A DNA stretch of 64,000 nucleotides from assembly GCA_012927585.1 (NCBI GenBank), contig JABBOY010000036.1:98586-162585 (forward strand). The letters are read 5' to 3'. The DNA is from Glaciimonas sp. (lineage in GTDB: Bacteria > Pseudomonadota > Gammaproteobacteria > Burkholderiales > Burkholderiaceae_D). The position numbers and the translations under genes were made by a program. The stretch's first letter is position 1. The number at the start of each line of letters is the position of its first letter. Positions 22,701 through 31,344 of the stretch are shown here, in pieces. Below the pieces are notes generated by a model that worked only from the letters and a program-made list of their open reading frames with translations, ran no database searches and had not been told where the DNA came from.

Positions 22701-25578
22701 GATTCCATTCCAGCAGTTGCCGGTGCGAGACCAGTATCCGCCAATGGGTTCGGATGATTGTGTCAAGCATGAACCAGGCTTCATACGGCAGGAAGACCAG
22801 TGTTAGCGCGGCAGGGATGAATTGTTGGATAGACGACGTCAGTACTGCAGAAAAATGCTGACGGAACAGTACATCGCTCGGCTTGCGCAGCAGGTTCCAG
22901 ATCAATGCGCAGGCTGGTGGAATCAGTACGATGCCAAGCACCGCGACGGTCCAGAACCAGGCTGAGGACACGGTTGGCGACAACAAGGCCCAGCCTGTCA
23001 ATAATAATGCTGTCAGTGCAAACGGTACGACGCTGCGGCGCAGATTATCGAACAGCTTCCAGCGCGACAAGGCCGATAGCGGATTGCGATAGCGAGCAAT
23101 TTTGCCGGTCGATGGATCGCGTGCGCCGGGTACGCTCGGCAGCAGCCACGATGCAATCTGCCAGTCGCCGCGGATCCAGCGGCGGCGACGGTTGACGTCA
23201 GCGCTGTAGCTTGATGGATATTCTTCATAGAGTTGTACATCGCTCAATAAGCCGGCGCGTGCATAACAGCCTTCAAGCAGATCATGGCTGAGGATGCGAT
23301 TTTCCGGTATGCGGCCGTTCAACGCGTGTTCGAAAACATCGACATCGTAGATCCCTTTGCCGATGAAAGAGCCTTCGCCGAAGAGATCTTGATAGACATC
23401 GGATACGGTCCGTGTGTAGGGATCGATACCTGCTTCGCCGCCACATAGCCGTTCATAGCGCGATGCATCGGCGCTGGGCAAGCTGACCGCCACGCGCGGT
23501 TGCAGGATGCCGTAGCCTTCGCAAACGCACCGGCGTGTTTCGTCAAACTGCGCCTGGTTCAATGGATGCGCCATAGTAGCCACGAACTGCCGTGCAGTGT
23601 CGCGTGGCAAATGGGTATCGGTATCGAGCGTGATGACATACTTGACATTGGTCAGACCGTCGGTTTTACCAACGATCAGCGAGAACGCGTCGGCTGCACC
23701 GCCGCGCAAGAAGGCGTTAAGGTCGCATAGTTTGCCGCGCTTGCGCTCGTAACCCATCCAGGTTTCCTCCTGTGCGTTCCAGCGCCGTGGTCGATGCAAT
23801 AACAGAAAGTTGTCACCATTGGTGTGGCGATATTTTTTATTCAGTTCATTAAATTTTTCTTTTGCATAATTTAGCAAGGCTCCGTCGGCCGGCATCGTTT
23901 CTGTTTTCGCATCGGTGAAATCGGTCAACAGACAAAAGTGCAAACTATCGTCGCGGTTGGCAAGAAAATGAACCTCAAGCGACTCGGTCAGGCTGTCGAT
24001 ACTTTGGGTCGAGAACAGCATCGTCGGCACCACGACCAGCGTGCGCGATTCAAGCGGAATACCATCGGAATAATCCATGCGCGGGAGCGGGCAGGGCATG
24101 GTGATCAAGGTGGCAAACCAATTGACCATCGACATGGCGAGCTGGCTGGTGGCGACCAGCGCGATTAATGCGACCAGGGCCAGCAGCCATTCTTCTGCGC
24201 CGTCGGTAGTCGCTTTAAAAACGAGGGCGCCAGTGGCGATTAAGGTGAGCCACAATATACTGCCAAGATAAACACCCAACGGCGCGCTTTTGCATGCGCG
24301 CTGGAACCCTTCCAGTGCAGGCAATTGGAAAGCTACCGATTTTTCCAACTCTGACAGACCTTTGCCGATCAGGTAATAACCAACATGGGCCTTGCGGTCA
24401 ACGGTGCCTCCCTCGGTTCCGGCCTGGCTCGCACTGGCGCTGGCAAGTCGAATCGCGTGGTCGGCGACCTCTACTTCGGATAAATGGCTACGCTTGGCAA
24501 TTTTCTCCACTACATGCCGATAATGGTCGCGCGTAGCGAAATCCATCCGTATGTAGGCGTCAGCCGGATCTTGGCGCAAGGTGTGGTCGACCACACTCAT
24601 GGTTTCGACAAACTCGCGCCAATCCATCGCACTGAGAAAGCGCAGGCTACAGATGCTATTACTAATCGATACCTGGTCGGCGGCTTGCTGCTGTGCTTCG
24701 AACTGAACCAGGAGTTCAATGGTTTGGCCGGAATTCGCCAGATGTTGCGACAACCAGGTAAGTGGCAGCGTCAGTGCCGGGCTTTGCCCTTGCAGACGCC
24801 GCACCAGTTCGGCCACGAATGCACTATCCATCGGCAGATCGGAACGGGCCATGTCGGCCACCATCAGGATCAGACTACTAGGATTCTTTTCGGCGGCCTC
24901 CACCATTTTCTCGGCCCAGGAATAGGCCAGATTGCGGTTGAAGCGGGTTATTGCCAGCCGGGCCGCGACGCGCCGCAGGTTTTCGATCAGCGCCAGGCGC
25001 AGCATGATCGGGATCGCCCACAGTTCGCCCAGCTTCAGTGTCGTTACCTGTTGGTAGGCGGCGACGAAGCGGGACAGGCTTTCAGGGTCGACGCGGCCAT
25101 CGCCGTGTGAAATGGTTTTCAGTGCGATGTCATGTACGCGCGGTCTGCCGGCGGAGGTGCCAGAGGTACGATGCAGCAGGCGTGGCAATTCTTTGCTGTA
25201 ATTTTTTGGAAGATGCCGCTTGGCGGTGCGGATCTGTTCTTCAATCAGGTAAAAATTATCCAGTAGCCATTCTGACGCATGTGTCATTTGCCGGCCAGCC
25301 TTGGTTGCATCGGCCAACTGATTGCAGGCATTGATGATGACGTTTTCATTATCGGCGAGGCGCGATAACAATTGGTCGCGCCCACGTCCTGTGCTGAGTT
25401 TGTGCGTGTTGGCCAGGATGCGTCCGTATTGCTCCATCTGCAAGGCGCTGAGTAATTCTGTGCGCAGCGGCAACTCTTCATCCACTTGCCGGCCGGGGAT
25501 GCTGCCGGGCCGCAATGCGTTTTTGACGGCGCGTAAGTAACGTAACGTATCGTGCAGGAATGTGCGGTCGGGTTTCAA
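16753..25578 (-). CDS. ndvB: Cyclic beta-(1,2)-glucan synthase-like protein (NdvB/ChvB type), 2941 aa
   Basis: Giant ORF; glycosyltransferase region (YVITLDTDTHLPRDTARQFV, GDWQIASWLLP), glucoamylase-like domain, C-terminal glycoside-phosphorylase-like region (GSGDWNDGMDKVGEHGKGESIWLSFFLYEVL). Confidence 0.9.
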   Translation of the reverse strand: MKPDRTFLHDTLRYLRAVKNALRPGSIPGRQVDEELPLRTELLSALQMEQYGRILANTHKLSTGRGRDQLLSRLADNENVIINACNQLADATKAGRQMTHASEWLLDNFYLIEEQIRTAKRHLPKNYSKELPRLLHRTSGTSAGRPRVHDIALKTISHGDGRVDPESLSRFVAAYQQVTTLKLGELWAIPIMLRLALIENLRRVAARLAITRFNRNLAYSWAEKMVEAAEKNPSSLILMVADMARSDLPMDSAFVAELVRRLQGQSPALTLPLTWLSQHLANSGQTIELLVQFEAQQQAADQVSISNSICSLRFLSAMDWREFVETMSVVDHTLRQDPADAYIRMDFATRDHYRHVVEKIAKRSHLSEVEVADHAIRLASASASQAGTEGGTVDRKAHVGYYLIGKGLSELEKSVAFQLPALEGFQRACKSAPLGVYLGSILWLTLIATGALVFKATTDGAEEWLLALVALIALVATSQLAMSMVNWFATLITMPCPLPRMDYSDGIPLESRTLVVVPTMLFSTQSIDSLTESLEVHFLANRDDSLHFCLLTDFTDAKTETMPADGALLNYAKEKFNELNKKYRHTNGDNFLLLHRPRRWNAQEETWMGYERKRGKLCDLNAFLRGGAADAFSLIVGKTDGLTNVKYVITLDTDTHLPRDTARQFVATMAHPLNQAQFDETRRCVCEGYGILQPRVAVSLPSADASRYERLCGGEAGIDPYTRTVSDVYQDLFGEGSFIGKGIYDVDVFEHALNGRIPENRILSHDLLEGCYARAGLLSDVQLYEEYPSSYSADVNRRRRWIRGDWQIASWLLPSVPGARDPSTGKIARYRNPLSALSRWKLFDNLRRSVVPFALTALLLTGWALLSPTVSSAWFWTVAVLGIVLIPPACALIWNLLRKPSDVLFRQHFSAVLTSSIQQFIPAALTLVFLPYEAWFMLDTIIRTHWRILVSHRQLLEWNPSCAASRNSGQSNNVFGLISYCRSMWIAPAAALAGAVWLILNNPIAIGAAAPILLLWWISPIAAYWISRPIARRSADLSDEQTLFLKSLSRKTWHFFETYVGAEGNWLPPDNVQEHPIAVVAYRTSPTNIGLSLLANLAAYDFGYIPAGQLIERSQNTLRTMSALERYQGHFYNWYDTRSLTPLHPIYVSTVDSGNLAGHLLTLRPGLTGLLDTPILGKRVFPGIRDTFEILRTVAEAADSTYLEKLIQFEQDLESACQSAPRTLTVTHDCLERLSHRATSFKDGLEAVPDLPINVWACTLASQCREALNEISLLAPWTQMLEPADWIGDFPELDQIPTLRQLARLHTNLMLTFEQRLAEHSNPHDAPSVFALNQLVSDGSRRAAERMLLIDQLTLQSIEFARMEYGFLYDPATHLLAIGYNVTERRLDASCYDLLASEARLVTFVAIAQGQLPQESWFALGRQLTVAGGKPILLSWSGSMFEYLMPLLVMPTFENTLLDQTYHSAVARQIEYGIQRSVPWGISESGYNAFDASLNYQYRAFGVPGLGFKRGLGDDLVIAPYASMMALMVTPEKACSNLQQLSAQGVEGKFGFYEAIDYTPSRLPRGQNNAVIRSFMAHHQGMGFLSFAYLLLDRPLQKRFESDPLFQATMSLLYERVPKASATYSNTTELADIRTVLPDQEMQMRVLQRPDSRTPEVQLLSNGRYHVMVSSAGGSYSRWNDLSITRWREDCTRDNWGTFCYVRDLEDGHYWSTAFQPALTPPQPQSYEVIFSEGRAEFRRSDNNFDMHTEIVVSPEDDIELRRTHIINNSRRSRTIDITSYAEVVLAPAAADASHPAFSNLFVQTEIIDSSRAILCTRRPRSSNEKMPWMFHLMTVRGADIKAVSFETDRMQFIGRGNTVTAPQAMQNPAPLAGNQGSVLDPIVAIRYQITIDAEQTATIDMVTGVGESRELCLNLIEKYQDRHLADRVVELSGAHSQVVLRQLNASEADAQLYGRLASSIVYVNLLLRADTSVLIRNQRGQSGLWSYSISGDLPIVLVQIKDQKNISLVRQLVQAHGYWRSKGLAVDLVIWNEEHVSYRQVLQEQIMGLISSATGAHAMDIPGGIFVRVVDQIPNEDRVLLQSVARVFLTDSHGTLAQQINRRDLVEVRLPHLSPVRSRPSQQSIAAGKSTNLAKRDLILSNGIGGFTPNGREYVITTSADQVTPAPWVNVMANPQFGSVISESGQAYTWGENAHEFRLTPWANDPVSDTGGEAFYLRDEETGHTWSPTALPRRGEGEYVTRHGFGYSVFEHIEDDISSELTVYVAIDAAVKYSVLRIRNDSDTIRKLSATGYVEWVLGDLRPKSLMHIITETDPATGTLFARNPYNTDFTERTAFFDVDATSYTISADRNEFIGRNGSLQNPAAMERVRLSGKVGAGLDPCAALQVPFELVQGQQREIVFMLGMADTRRTNVSNLVQRYRGGAAAQDALQAVHAYWERTLGAVQVETPDQSLNVLANGWLMYQTIACRLWARSGYYQSGGAFGFRDQLQDSMALVHSEPKLVREHLLLCAAHQYIEGDAQHWWHPPTDRGVRTHCSDDYLWLPLALYRYVISTGDTGVLDEPVHFIEGRPVNQDEDSYYDLPNHSAQIATLYVHCARAIEKGLKFGVHGLSLIGSGDWNDGMDKVGEHGKGESIWLSFFLYEVLMRFAEVATIHNDRTFADRCRAEAAQLRQNIDKNGWDGEWYRRAYFDDGTPLGSAKNVECQIDSISQSWSVLSGAGKPERAKMAMLAVDRRLVRRKDALIQLLDPPFDKSGQNPGYIRGYVPGVRENGGQYTHAAIWAAMAFAKMGDNLRAWELMHMINPVNHGKTDRDIATYKVEPYVVAADVYAVSPHVGRGGWTWYTGSAGWMYRLVMESLLGLKLEGDKLSITPCLPGDWSTYGLHYRYRDTMYRIKVTQSRDQDATDSVKVDGVLQLDGTIPLVDDKQEHAVEILLHAELQ

Positions 25579-26218
25579 TTCTGACGTTTCTTTCTATTCG
25601 ACGAATCTGAATGACGCGGGTTGCGGCGCGCGCGTGGCGTAGTCGGGAATTCCGACTTTAGCGTTCCCGTAAATCGATGATCGTATTGAATTGACTCAGG
25701 AAAAAAATACAGCGCCGCTTTTTTTGGGCATGGCATTAAAATCGGTTATTTAATCTTACCATCGGAATAGTGAACTGGATGGTGCGTTACCGCACATAGG
25801 CGCAGCGTGGATTGCTTGTCGTCTTGGCGCCTGTTCAGAATCTGCGCAGTAACAGAGAAAAAATAGAGCAAAGCATTTACATACGATCAACGGGATGTTA
25901 TGCAGTTTTTGCTCGCGGCTTTAATGTTTGGTTCATTTTTATCGCGCCGCCATCAATGTAACTGAAACCCGTTACCTACGAAAATGGATGGTAATGGAGT
26001 GCTTCGAAACAACTGTTCAAGTAGCAGTGATTTTTGACTTGTAAACTTAGAGTATATTTTTTTACTGCAATAAATATATGCGGATATTGCCATAAAAATT
26101 GGCATACTCCTTTCTTACGAAGATTTTAAAACTCTGAATCGCGTTCGTGTCGTCGGTGCCGTTCGGCTCTTTCGTAGGCATTGCTTTGCGCAATACTGAA
26201 CCTGCGCAAGATCAGAAT

Positions 26219-28318
26219 TTATTTGACCCGGGGTTTGACTTTACTTCGATAAGTCTTGCCCGGTGGTGGCGCCACCGGTTTGATGTGCGCATCTGCCAAT
26301 AGCTTGGCGCACTCGCTATGTTCGCCCGGCCCGGCGCTGATCAAGGGGAGCAGGGCTGCGATTGGCGCCAAAACTGCCAGCGCGACTGCGCCACCCGCTC
26401 GCATTGCCAATACACCTTTGTCGACACTCACGCGCGGTTGCTTGAAGCTGCCGCGCACATACAGCGGCGCTCTGAGAGAAAACACGCGTAACCCTTTGCT
26501 CTCGGGTTTGATGGTCAAATCCAATTGTTCCTGCACCAAATTGATGTCGCCGCTGACATCGAGAATGGCTTCATCCGTATCAATGATGAAACTACGCGTT
26601 CGCATCAAGCCGTTGGTCACGCCAAAATCGGTCGCCATGCAATTGAGCTTGACTTGTTTGTCGCCGACCAGTCGCGTGATAATCACGCTGCCGATATTCA
26701 AGCCCATTTCTTCCAGCAAGAGTTTGCTGATCGTGCCTTGGTTGATTAGGGTCTTTATTTCGCCATTGGACGCGCCCAGCAGGCTGGCCACCGAGTTGCC
26801 GATTGCGCTCAAGGATGCGTCGCCATTGATTTCGCCGACGCTGGCTTGGAGTGGTTGCAAGGTAGGAAATAATTGTTGCAGCTTTAAATGACGTGCCGTC
26901 ACTTTCATGTTTGCCTTGATCGCATTCTTGCCGATTTTCCCACTACCGTCGAGCGTGATGTTCGAACTCAAGCGGCCCCCCGCCATGTCAAAATCAAGCG
27001 GCAACAAGGACAGCACGCCGTCTTGCAAATGCAGGTTCGTCGTCAGTCGGTTGATAGGTAACTCCTTGTTGCGAATAATTTTATCGGCACTAAATCGTAT
27101 GTCGGCATCGATACTGGTCCAGCGTTCTGTCTTGAATGGTTCGACCGGCAATACTTTGTTCAATGGTTGGACCGTGTCTGCGCCGCGTTTGGACTTGCTG
27201 GCGTTGGAGTCGGCACCAATCAACGGTGCCAGATCGGAAAATTGCAACAAGCGCGACACGACCGTCCCGGATATCAAGGCACGCGGTTGTTTCGATTGAT
27301 ATTCCAGGCTGCCGGCAATATCGCTGGAGCCGACCTTGCCGCTGAATTTTTCGTAAATCCAGCGACTGCCATGCGGACTCAGGCTGCCGATCAAATGTCC
27401 TTCGGTGGCAAATGGCGGCGTCTCCGGCAGGACGATGCCGCTTAGTGCATACAGTTGCGCCATGCTCGCACCGGACATTTTCAGACGCATGTCCAGTGCC
27501 GCCAGATCGGTCGGCTTGGTCAGCGTGCCCTCGACTGTGATCATGGTTTTTCCGATGCGCAGATTGGCCAGGATCGGATAGGGCACGGTTTGGTGTTGCA
27601 GCGACAACACCGCACCGGCACGGCCGTTGCCACTGACTTTTTCACCGTTGAACTTGCCATATAAGTTCCACGCTACGCCATAACGCGGGTCCGAATTGAT
27701 CGTATCGATATCGGCCGTCACATCGGCATGCTTGATGGCGTCGGTCAGGTGGACGCTGCCTTTGGTAAAGACGACGCGTTGCAAGTCCAGTTGCCAGGGC
27801 GACGCCTTATCGTCATTTTTGAAAGCCCAGTTGCTATTGCCGTCGGCATCGCGCCGCAAGCTGACCACCGGCGAATCGAAGCGCAGGATGGGGATGACGA
27901 TCTTTTTCCCTAGCAATGCGAAGGGGTTTAGCGAAAAGGAGAATTGCCGGATGCTTGCCAGCTCGACGGGCAACGGCGCTGTAGCACTAGCGCGCTTGCC
28001 GGATGGAGTCGGCGCCGACGCTGTCATGCTGGGCGGATTGCCGATGTGAATGTCTTGCGCTACCAAATGCGGCCACGGAATTATGCTACGCCAACCATCG
28101 TCGGGCTGAGTCGGCCCTATAGCCTGTTTTTCCCAGGTTAGCGAGAGATCGCCGGCGATCACAAACGGGCGGCCAAGTGCTTCGCTGGTGCGCGCGTCGA
28201 GCCACGGCTTGGCCCGGTTCCAGTCAAAATTAAGCAGCACCGCCAGCGCCACCGCAGGAACAGCAATCAGAACGGCCGCGACGGTAAGCGCTATTTTCGT
28301 GCGGCGCTGCTTATTCAT
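26219..28318 (-). CDS. AsmA family protein
   Basis: N-terminal TM then AsmA-type LNFDWNRAKPWLDARTSEALGRPFVIAGDLSLTW; C-terminal AsmA-2-like region. Confidence 0.88.
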   Translation of the reverse strand: MNKQRRTKIALTVAAVLIAVPAVALAVLLNFDWNRAKPWLDARTSEALGRPFVIAGDLSLTWEKQAIGPTQPDDGWRSIIPWPHLVAQDIHIGNPPSMTASAPTPSGKRASATAPLPVELASIRQFSFSLNPFALLGKKIVIPILRFDSPVVSLRRDADGNSNWAFKNDDKASPWQLDLQRVVFTKGSVHLTDAIKHADVTADIDTINSDPRYGVAWNLYGKFNGEKVSGNGRAGAVLSLQHQTVPYPILANLRIGKTMITVEGTLTKPTDLAALDMRLKMSGASMAQLYALSGIVLPETPPFATEGHLIGSLSPHGSRWIYEKFSGKVGSSDIAGSLEYQSKQPRALISGTVVSRLLQFSDLAPLIGADSNASKSKRGADTVQPLNKVLPVEPFKTERWTSIDADIRFSADKIIRNKELPINRLTTNLHLQDGVLSLLPLDFDMAGGRLSSNITLDGSGKIGKNAIKANMKVTARHLKLQQLFPTLQPLQASVGEINGDASLSAIGNSVASLLGASNGEIKTLINQGTISKLLLEEMGLNIGSVIITRLVGDKQVKLNCMATDFGVTNGLMRTRSFIIDTDEAILDVSGDINLVQEQLDLTIKPESKGLRVFSLRAPLYVRGSFKQPRVSVDKGVLAMRAGGAVALAVLAPIAALLPLISAGPGEHSECAKLLADAHIKPVAPPPGKTYRSKVKPRVK

Positions 28319-28321
28319 GAT

Positions 28322-28474
28322 TCATCGCATGAAGTGACCGACATCAAACAACCCTACCAGTCCAATCATGATCAGATAAATGGCCACGATTGTGGATAAC
28401 AGTCTGGGGATGACAAGGATCAATATGCCAGCGATAAGCGATACGACCGGGATTAGACTTAAGGTGATATTCAT
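28322..28474 (-). CDS. DUF3096-type small membrane protein (50 aa; not in the ORF track)
   Basis: MNITLSLIPVVSLIAGILILVIPRLLSTIVAIYLIMIGLVGLFDVGHFMR*; SD AAGG upstream. Confidence 0.82.
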   Translation of the reverse strand: MNITLSLIPVVSLIAGILILVIPRLLSTIVAIYLIMIGLVGLFDVGHFMR

Positions 28475-29174
28475 GGCAGAAACCTTTCAGTAATACATCA
28501 ATTAAGTACATCAGATTAAATGAAATTGAGGCTATTTTATGTGTGTTGACGCACACTGCCCGATCATTATTATTTTCCGGTTATATCGTAGGCTCACGCT
28601 GCGTGTGATTGCGAACAGGCACTAGCGCTATGTGCGGTAGCGAACTGACCTGGCTAAAAATACCGTTTATAACATTACGGGTCGAAGCCAACTCCACGTT
28701 TGATTCATTAACAAGTCATTATTCGCGGTAATGGCGAAGCGCGTCTGTTCTCAGCCAATAATACGGCACAAAATACGGTACAAATTCGCTAGTTGACCCG
28801 GTGCGTGGAGAGCATGCTTTCTGCCGATGGCGGCAAGTGGACGCTGGGTTAGTCCAGGTGAGAAAAAACTTGCGAAAAATCGTTAAATTTCATGATGTTT
28901 GATGCGCATTAAATATACACCCCGGTATTTTTATAAAATAACACTGTTTGCGCATACAAGTAGTGCGGTGAAAATAACACTAGATGCGGTATATCATTTT
29001 TGGGCTTGATTGCAGCCCATCCATCGCACGTAATGGGTTATGGTTAGGTATTGCCATCAGTCCTAGTTGATTTTAGCTTTATTAATTGTTCGACTAACAG
29101 ATAAGAAAATATGAGTCAGACGGAGCCTTATCCTATACTCTTTTTTGAGGTTAAAATCGCGTCTGACCCCATTT

Positions 29175-29330
29175 TTACACTCTGGTGAAATCTGCTTGTT
29201 TGACGGTAGATGTTTCGGCAGTGGCTGCTGTAAGTGCGGACAAAAACGATGCGGGGTTGGTGCTTGTCGCAGTAGATGTCTGTGCGCGCTGGGTGGTGTA
29301 AAAGTGATTTGATTCGGTGTTGACTTTCAT
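29175..29330 (-). CDS. Small Ser/Thr-rich hypothetical protein (51 aa)
   Basis: Strong SD (GGAGGTTTTTATG); MKVNTESNHFYTTQRAQTSTATSTNPASFLSALTAATAETSTVKQADFTRV*; a better call than ORF-track 29128..29367. Confidence 0.55.
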   Translation of the reverse strand: MKVNTESNHFYTTQRAQTSTATSTNPASFLSALTAATAETSTVKQADFTRV

Positions 29331-29363
29331 AAAAACCTCCTATTGTTGACGATGGATAAAGGG

Positions 29364-29429
29364 GCATAACGTAGAGGTAACCGGCCTGCGCGGCTTTTTG
29401 CGCAGGTCCGGTTGACCGCCGGGTTAGCC
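29364..29429 (-). other. Solitary integron attC recombination site
   Basis: Minus strand GGCTAAC...GTTATGC; internal arms GGTAACCGGCCTGCGC / GCGCAGGTCCGGTTGACC; shares TAACGTAGAGSTAA with attC sites at 49355 and 54123. Confidence 0.75.
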
Positions 29430-29476
29430 CGAGTGTTGGCAGTTAAACAGATCATTGGCAGTTAGTGCATGGGCAC

Positions 29477-29995
29477 CTACGCTGCACTGCTGGAAGTTGT
29501 ATTTTGCATAAAGGCAAGGAGACCTTTCCAGCTCTCATATCCGTGTTGTGGATCAGAGGTAAGCCCCGCCGATTCCAGAAAACTGATCCGATCCTTACTG
29601 TACTGCACATAGTTCATCGGCGTATTGTTATGGCGGGCGATGTCGGCATCTGTCGGTGGCGTGTAATCCTTGGTAGCCGGAAAGCGACCCACAAAACTTG
29701 TAGTCAACAAACTGAGGTTTTGCTGACTATTGATCTTGCCGGAGTTAAAAAGATCCTGCGCCACATCACGCATCTGGTTCGGCGTCATGTTGGTGAAGTC
29801 GTAACTGCCGCTGGATGCGGTAGATGAGGAAATGGCTTGCGAAACTGCCAGCCCTGCCTGCGAGATCGTGACGCTGCTGCTGGAATTGGCCGCAGGCTGG
29901 GGCTGGGCAGTAGCAACAATTTGTGGAGTGGTGGATTTTCCAGTCGTTACAGAGGGCGACGGCTGCGTGGCGGTAATAAAGGATACAGAGGACAT
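29477..29995 (-). CDS. Hypothetical Ser/Thr-rich protein (172 aa)
   Basis: SD AAGGAGCC before MSSVSFITATQPSPSVTTGKS...; followed by the solitary attC. Confidence 0.7.
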   Translation of the reverse strand: MSSVSFITATQPSPSVTTGKSTTPQIVATAQPQPAANSSSSVTISQAGLAVSQAISSSTASSGSYDFTNMTPNQMRDVAQDLFNSGKINSQQNLSLLTTSFVGRFPATKDYTPPTDADIARHNNTPMNYVQYSKDRISFLESAGLTSDPQHGYESWKGLLAFMQNTTSSSAA

Positions 29996-30201
29996 GGCAT
30001 GGCTCCTTATTCTGAACATGCCATCTCTGACATGGGTTTAGAGGAAAATTTTGTAATCTATCACAGCCGATTAAAGCACAGAATCTTGATGGCTTTCGCT
30101 CAAAATGATGGCAGAAACCACGTCAATTTGATGATATCCGCATTGGTAGTCAGGATGCAATATTTCAATACTTTTGCACAACCCTTAACCGAAAGAAAAT
30201 C

Positions 30202-30738
30202 ATGAGTGAAATTAAGCAAAACTTGCGTGGCGGGCTTGATACTGCCGCGATCAGGGCCGCCGCCCAAAATTACGATGATGGCGCTGTAACTGTCGGCTAT
30301 CGGGCTGACCGTATAGAAATGATTGCCATGCTGAATGACGCATTGGCGACCGAATTGGTTTGTGTTTTGCGCTACAAACGTCATTACTACACCGCAACTG
30401 GGCCGCAGAATGGACCAATCAAGGCTGAATTCTTGCAACACGTACTGGAGGAGCAAGGTCACGCGGATTTATTGGCCGAACGCATCGTGCAATTGAATGG
30501 CAGTCCCGATTTCAATCCCGCCACGCTAACCGAGCGCAGCCACGCGGAGTATGATGATTCGAGTGATACCCAAGCCATGATCAAGGTCAATCTGATCGCC
30601 GAGCGCATCGCTATTGAGGCTTATCGCCAGATGATTGAACAAATCGGCGACACCGACCCTACCACTCGTCAAATGCTGGTTGGCATTATGGCGATGGAGG
30701 AAGAACATGCGGATGACATGCGCGATTTGCTGGCTTGA
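30202..30738 (+). CDS. Ferritin-like/bacterioferritin-type protein
   Basis: LNDALATELVCVLRYKRHYYTATG...EFLQHVLEEQGHADLLAERIVQLNG...MAMEEEHADDMRDLL. Confidence 0.88.
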   Translation: MSEIKQNLRGGLDTAAIRAAAQNYDDGAVTVGYRADRIEMIAMLNDALATELVCVLRYKRHYYTATGPQNGPIKAEFLQHVLEEQGHADLLAERIVQLNGSPDFNPATLTERSHAEYDDSSDTQAMIKVNLIAERIAIEAYRQMIEQIGDTDPTTRQMLVGIMAMEEEHADDMRDLLA

Positions 30739-30861
30739 CAGCTTTCGCACTTGCATCCTGACGTGACGCAACGCAATGCAACGCAAGCGCGTGCTCGACC
30801 ACGGAACCAGTTAGCCGCAGTATGTTCAGATTGATATGGTATTCATTTTAAGGAGCGCATC

Positions 30862-31164
30862 ATGCTGGAATCAAATTTCAAAGTCATCAGCAAAGACGTG
30901 AAGACCCTGGTTGCGGATGCGCAAACACTGTTCCAGGTAGCCGCTACACTGACGGGCGAAAAAGCGGAGGAAGTGCGAAACCGCGGCATGGGTTTGCTTG
31001 ATGCGGCGCTGGTTAAGGCGCAGGAAGCGCAAGCGTACACAGTCGTAGCCGGCAAGGAAATGGCCGCCACGACAGAAGACTACGTGAAAAAAAACCCATT
31101 GCGCGCGGTGACGATCGCGGCCGGCGTTGGGCTTTTGATGGGCGCGCTCCTGAGTCGTAAATAA
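30862..31164 (+). CDS. DUF883 (ElaB/YqjD-like) membrane-anchored protein
   Basis: MLESNFKVISKDVKTLVADAQTLFQ...DYVKKNPLRAVTIAAGVGLLMGALLSRK. Confidence 0.9.
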   Translation: MLESNFKVISKDVKTLVADAQTLFQVAATLTGEKAEEVRNRGMGLLDAALVKAQEAQAYTVVAGKEMAATTEDYVKKNPLRAVTIAAGVGLLMGALLSRK

Positions 31165-31249
31165 TCAGCCTGCAGGCGCACCAGCAGGGCGCTCTGCAGT
31201 GACCAAAACAGCGGAGCGGCGATACTCCATATTGTGATGCCATTTGCTT

Positions 31250-31316
31250 GTAGGTGCGAATTTATTCGCATTAGCTCGCATGGAATCGTTAAAAGTGCGA
31301 ATAAATTCGCACCTAC
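31250..31316. repeat. REP-like inverted repeat pair
   Basis: GTAGGTGCGAATTTATTCGCA (31250-31270) and TGCGAATAAATTCGCACCTAC (31296-31316), 21-bp inverted arms, 25-bp spacer. Confidence 0.8.
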
Positions 31317-31344
31317 GGTAATGCCCCGGTTGCGCTTCGTACTC

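Noticed and set aside
16768-25540. Many plus-strand ORFs across the ndvB region
   Set aside because: All embedded antisense within a continuous 2941-codon reading frame with conserved motifs.
28700-29000. Possible phage-integrase remnant in the long intergenic region
   Set aside because: Short translated stretches were suggestive at best and no conserved block could be read in any frame.
29128-29367. 79-aa minus-strand ORF from the track
   Set aside because: Overlaps a better-supported 51-aa ORF with a canonical SD in another frame and begins inside the attC end.
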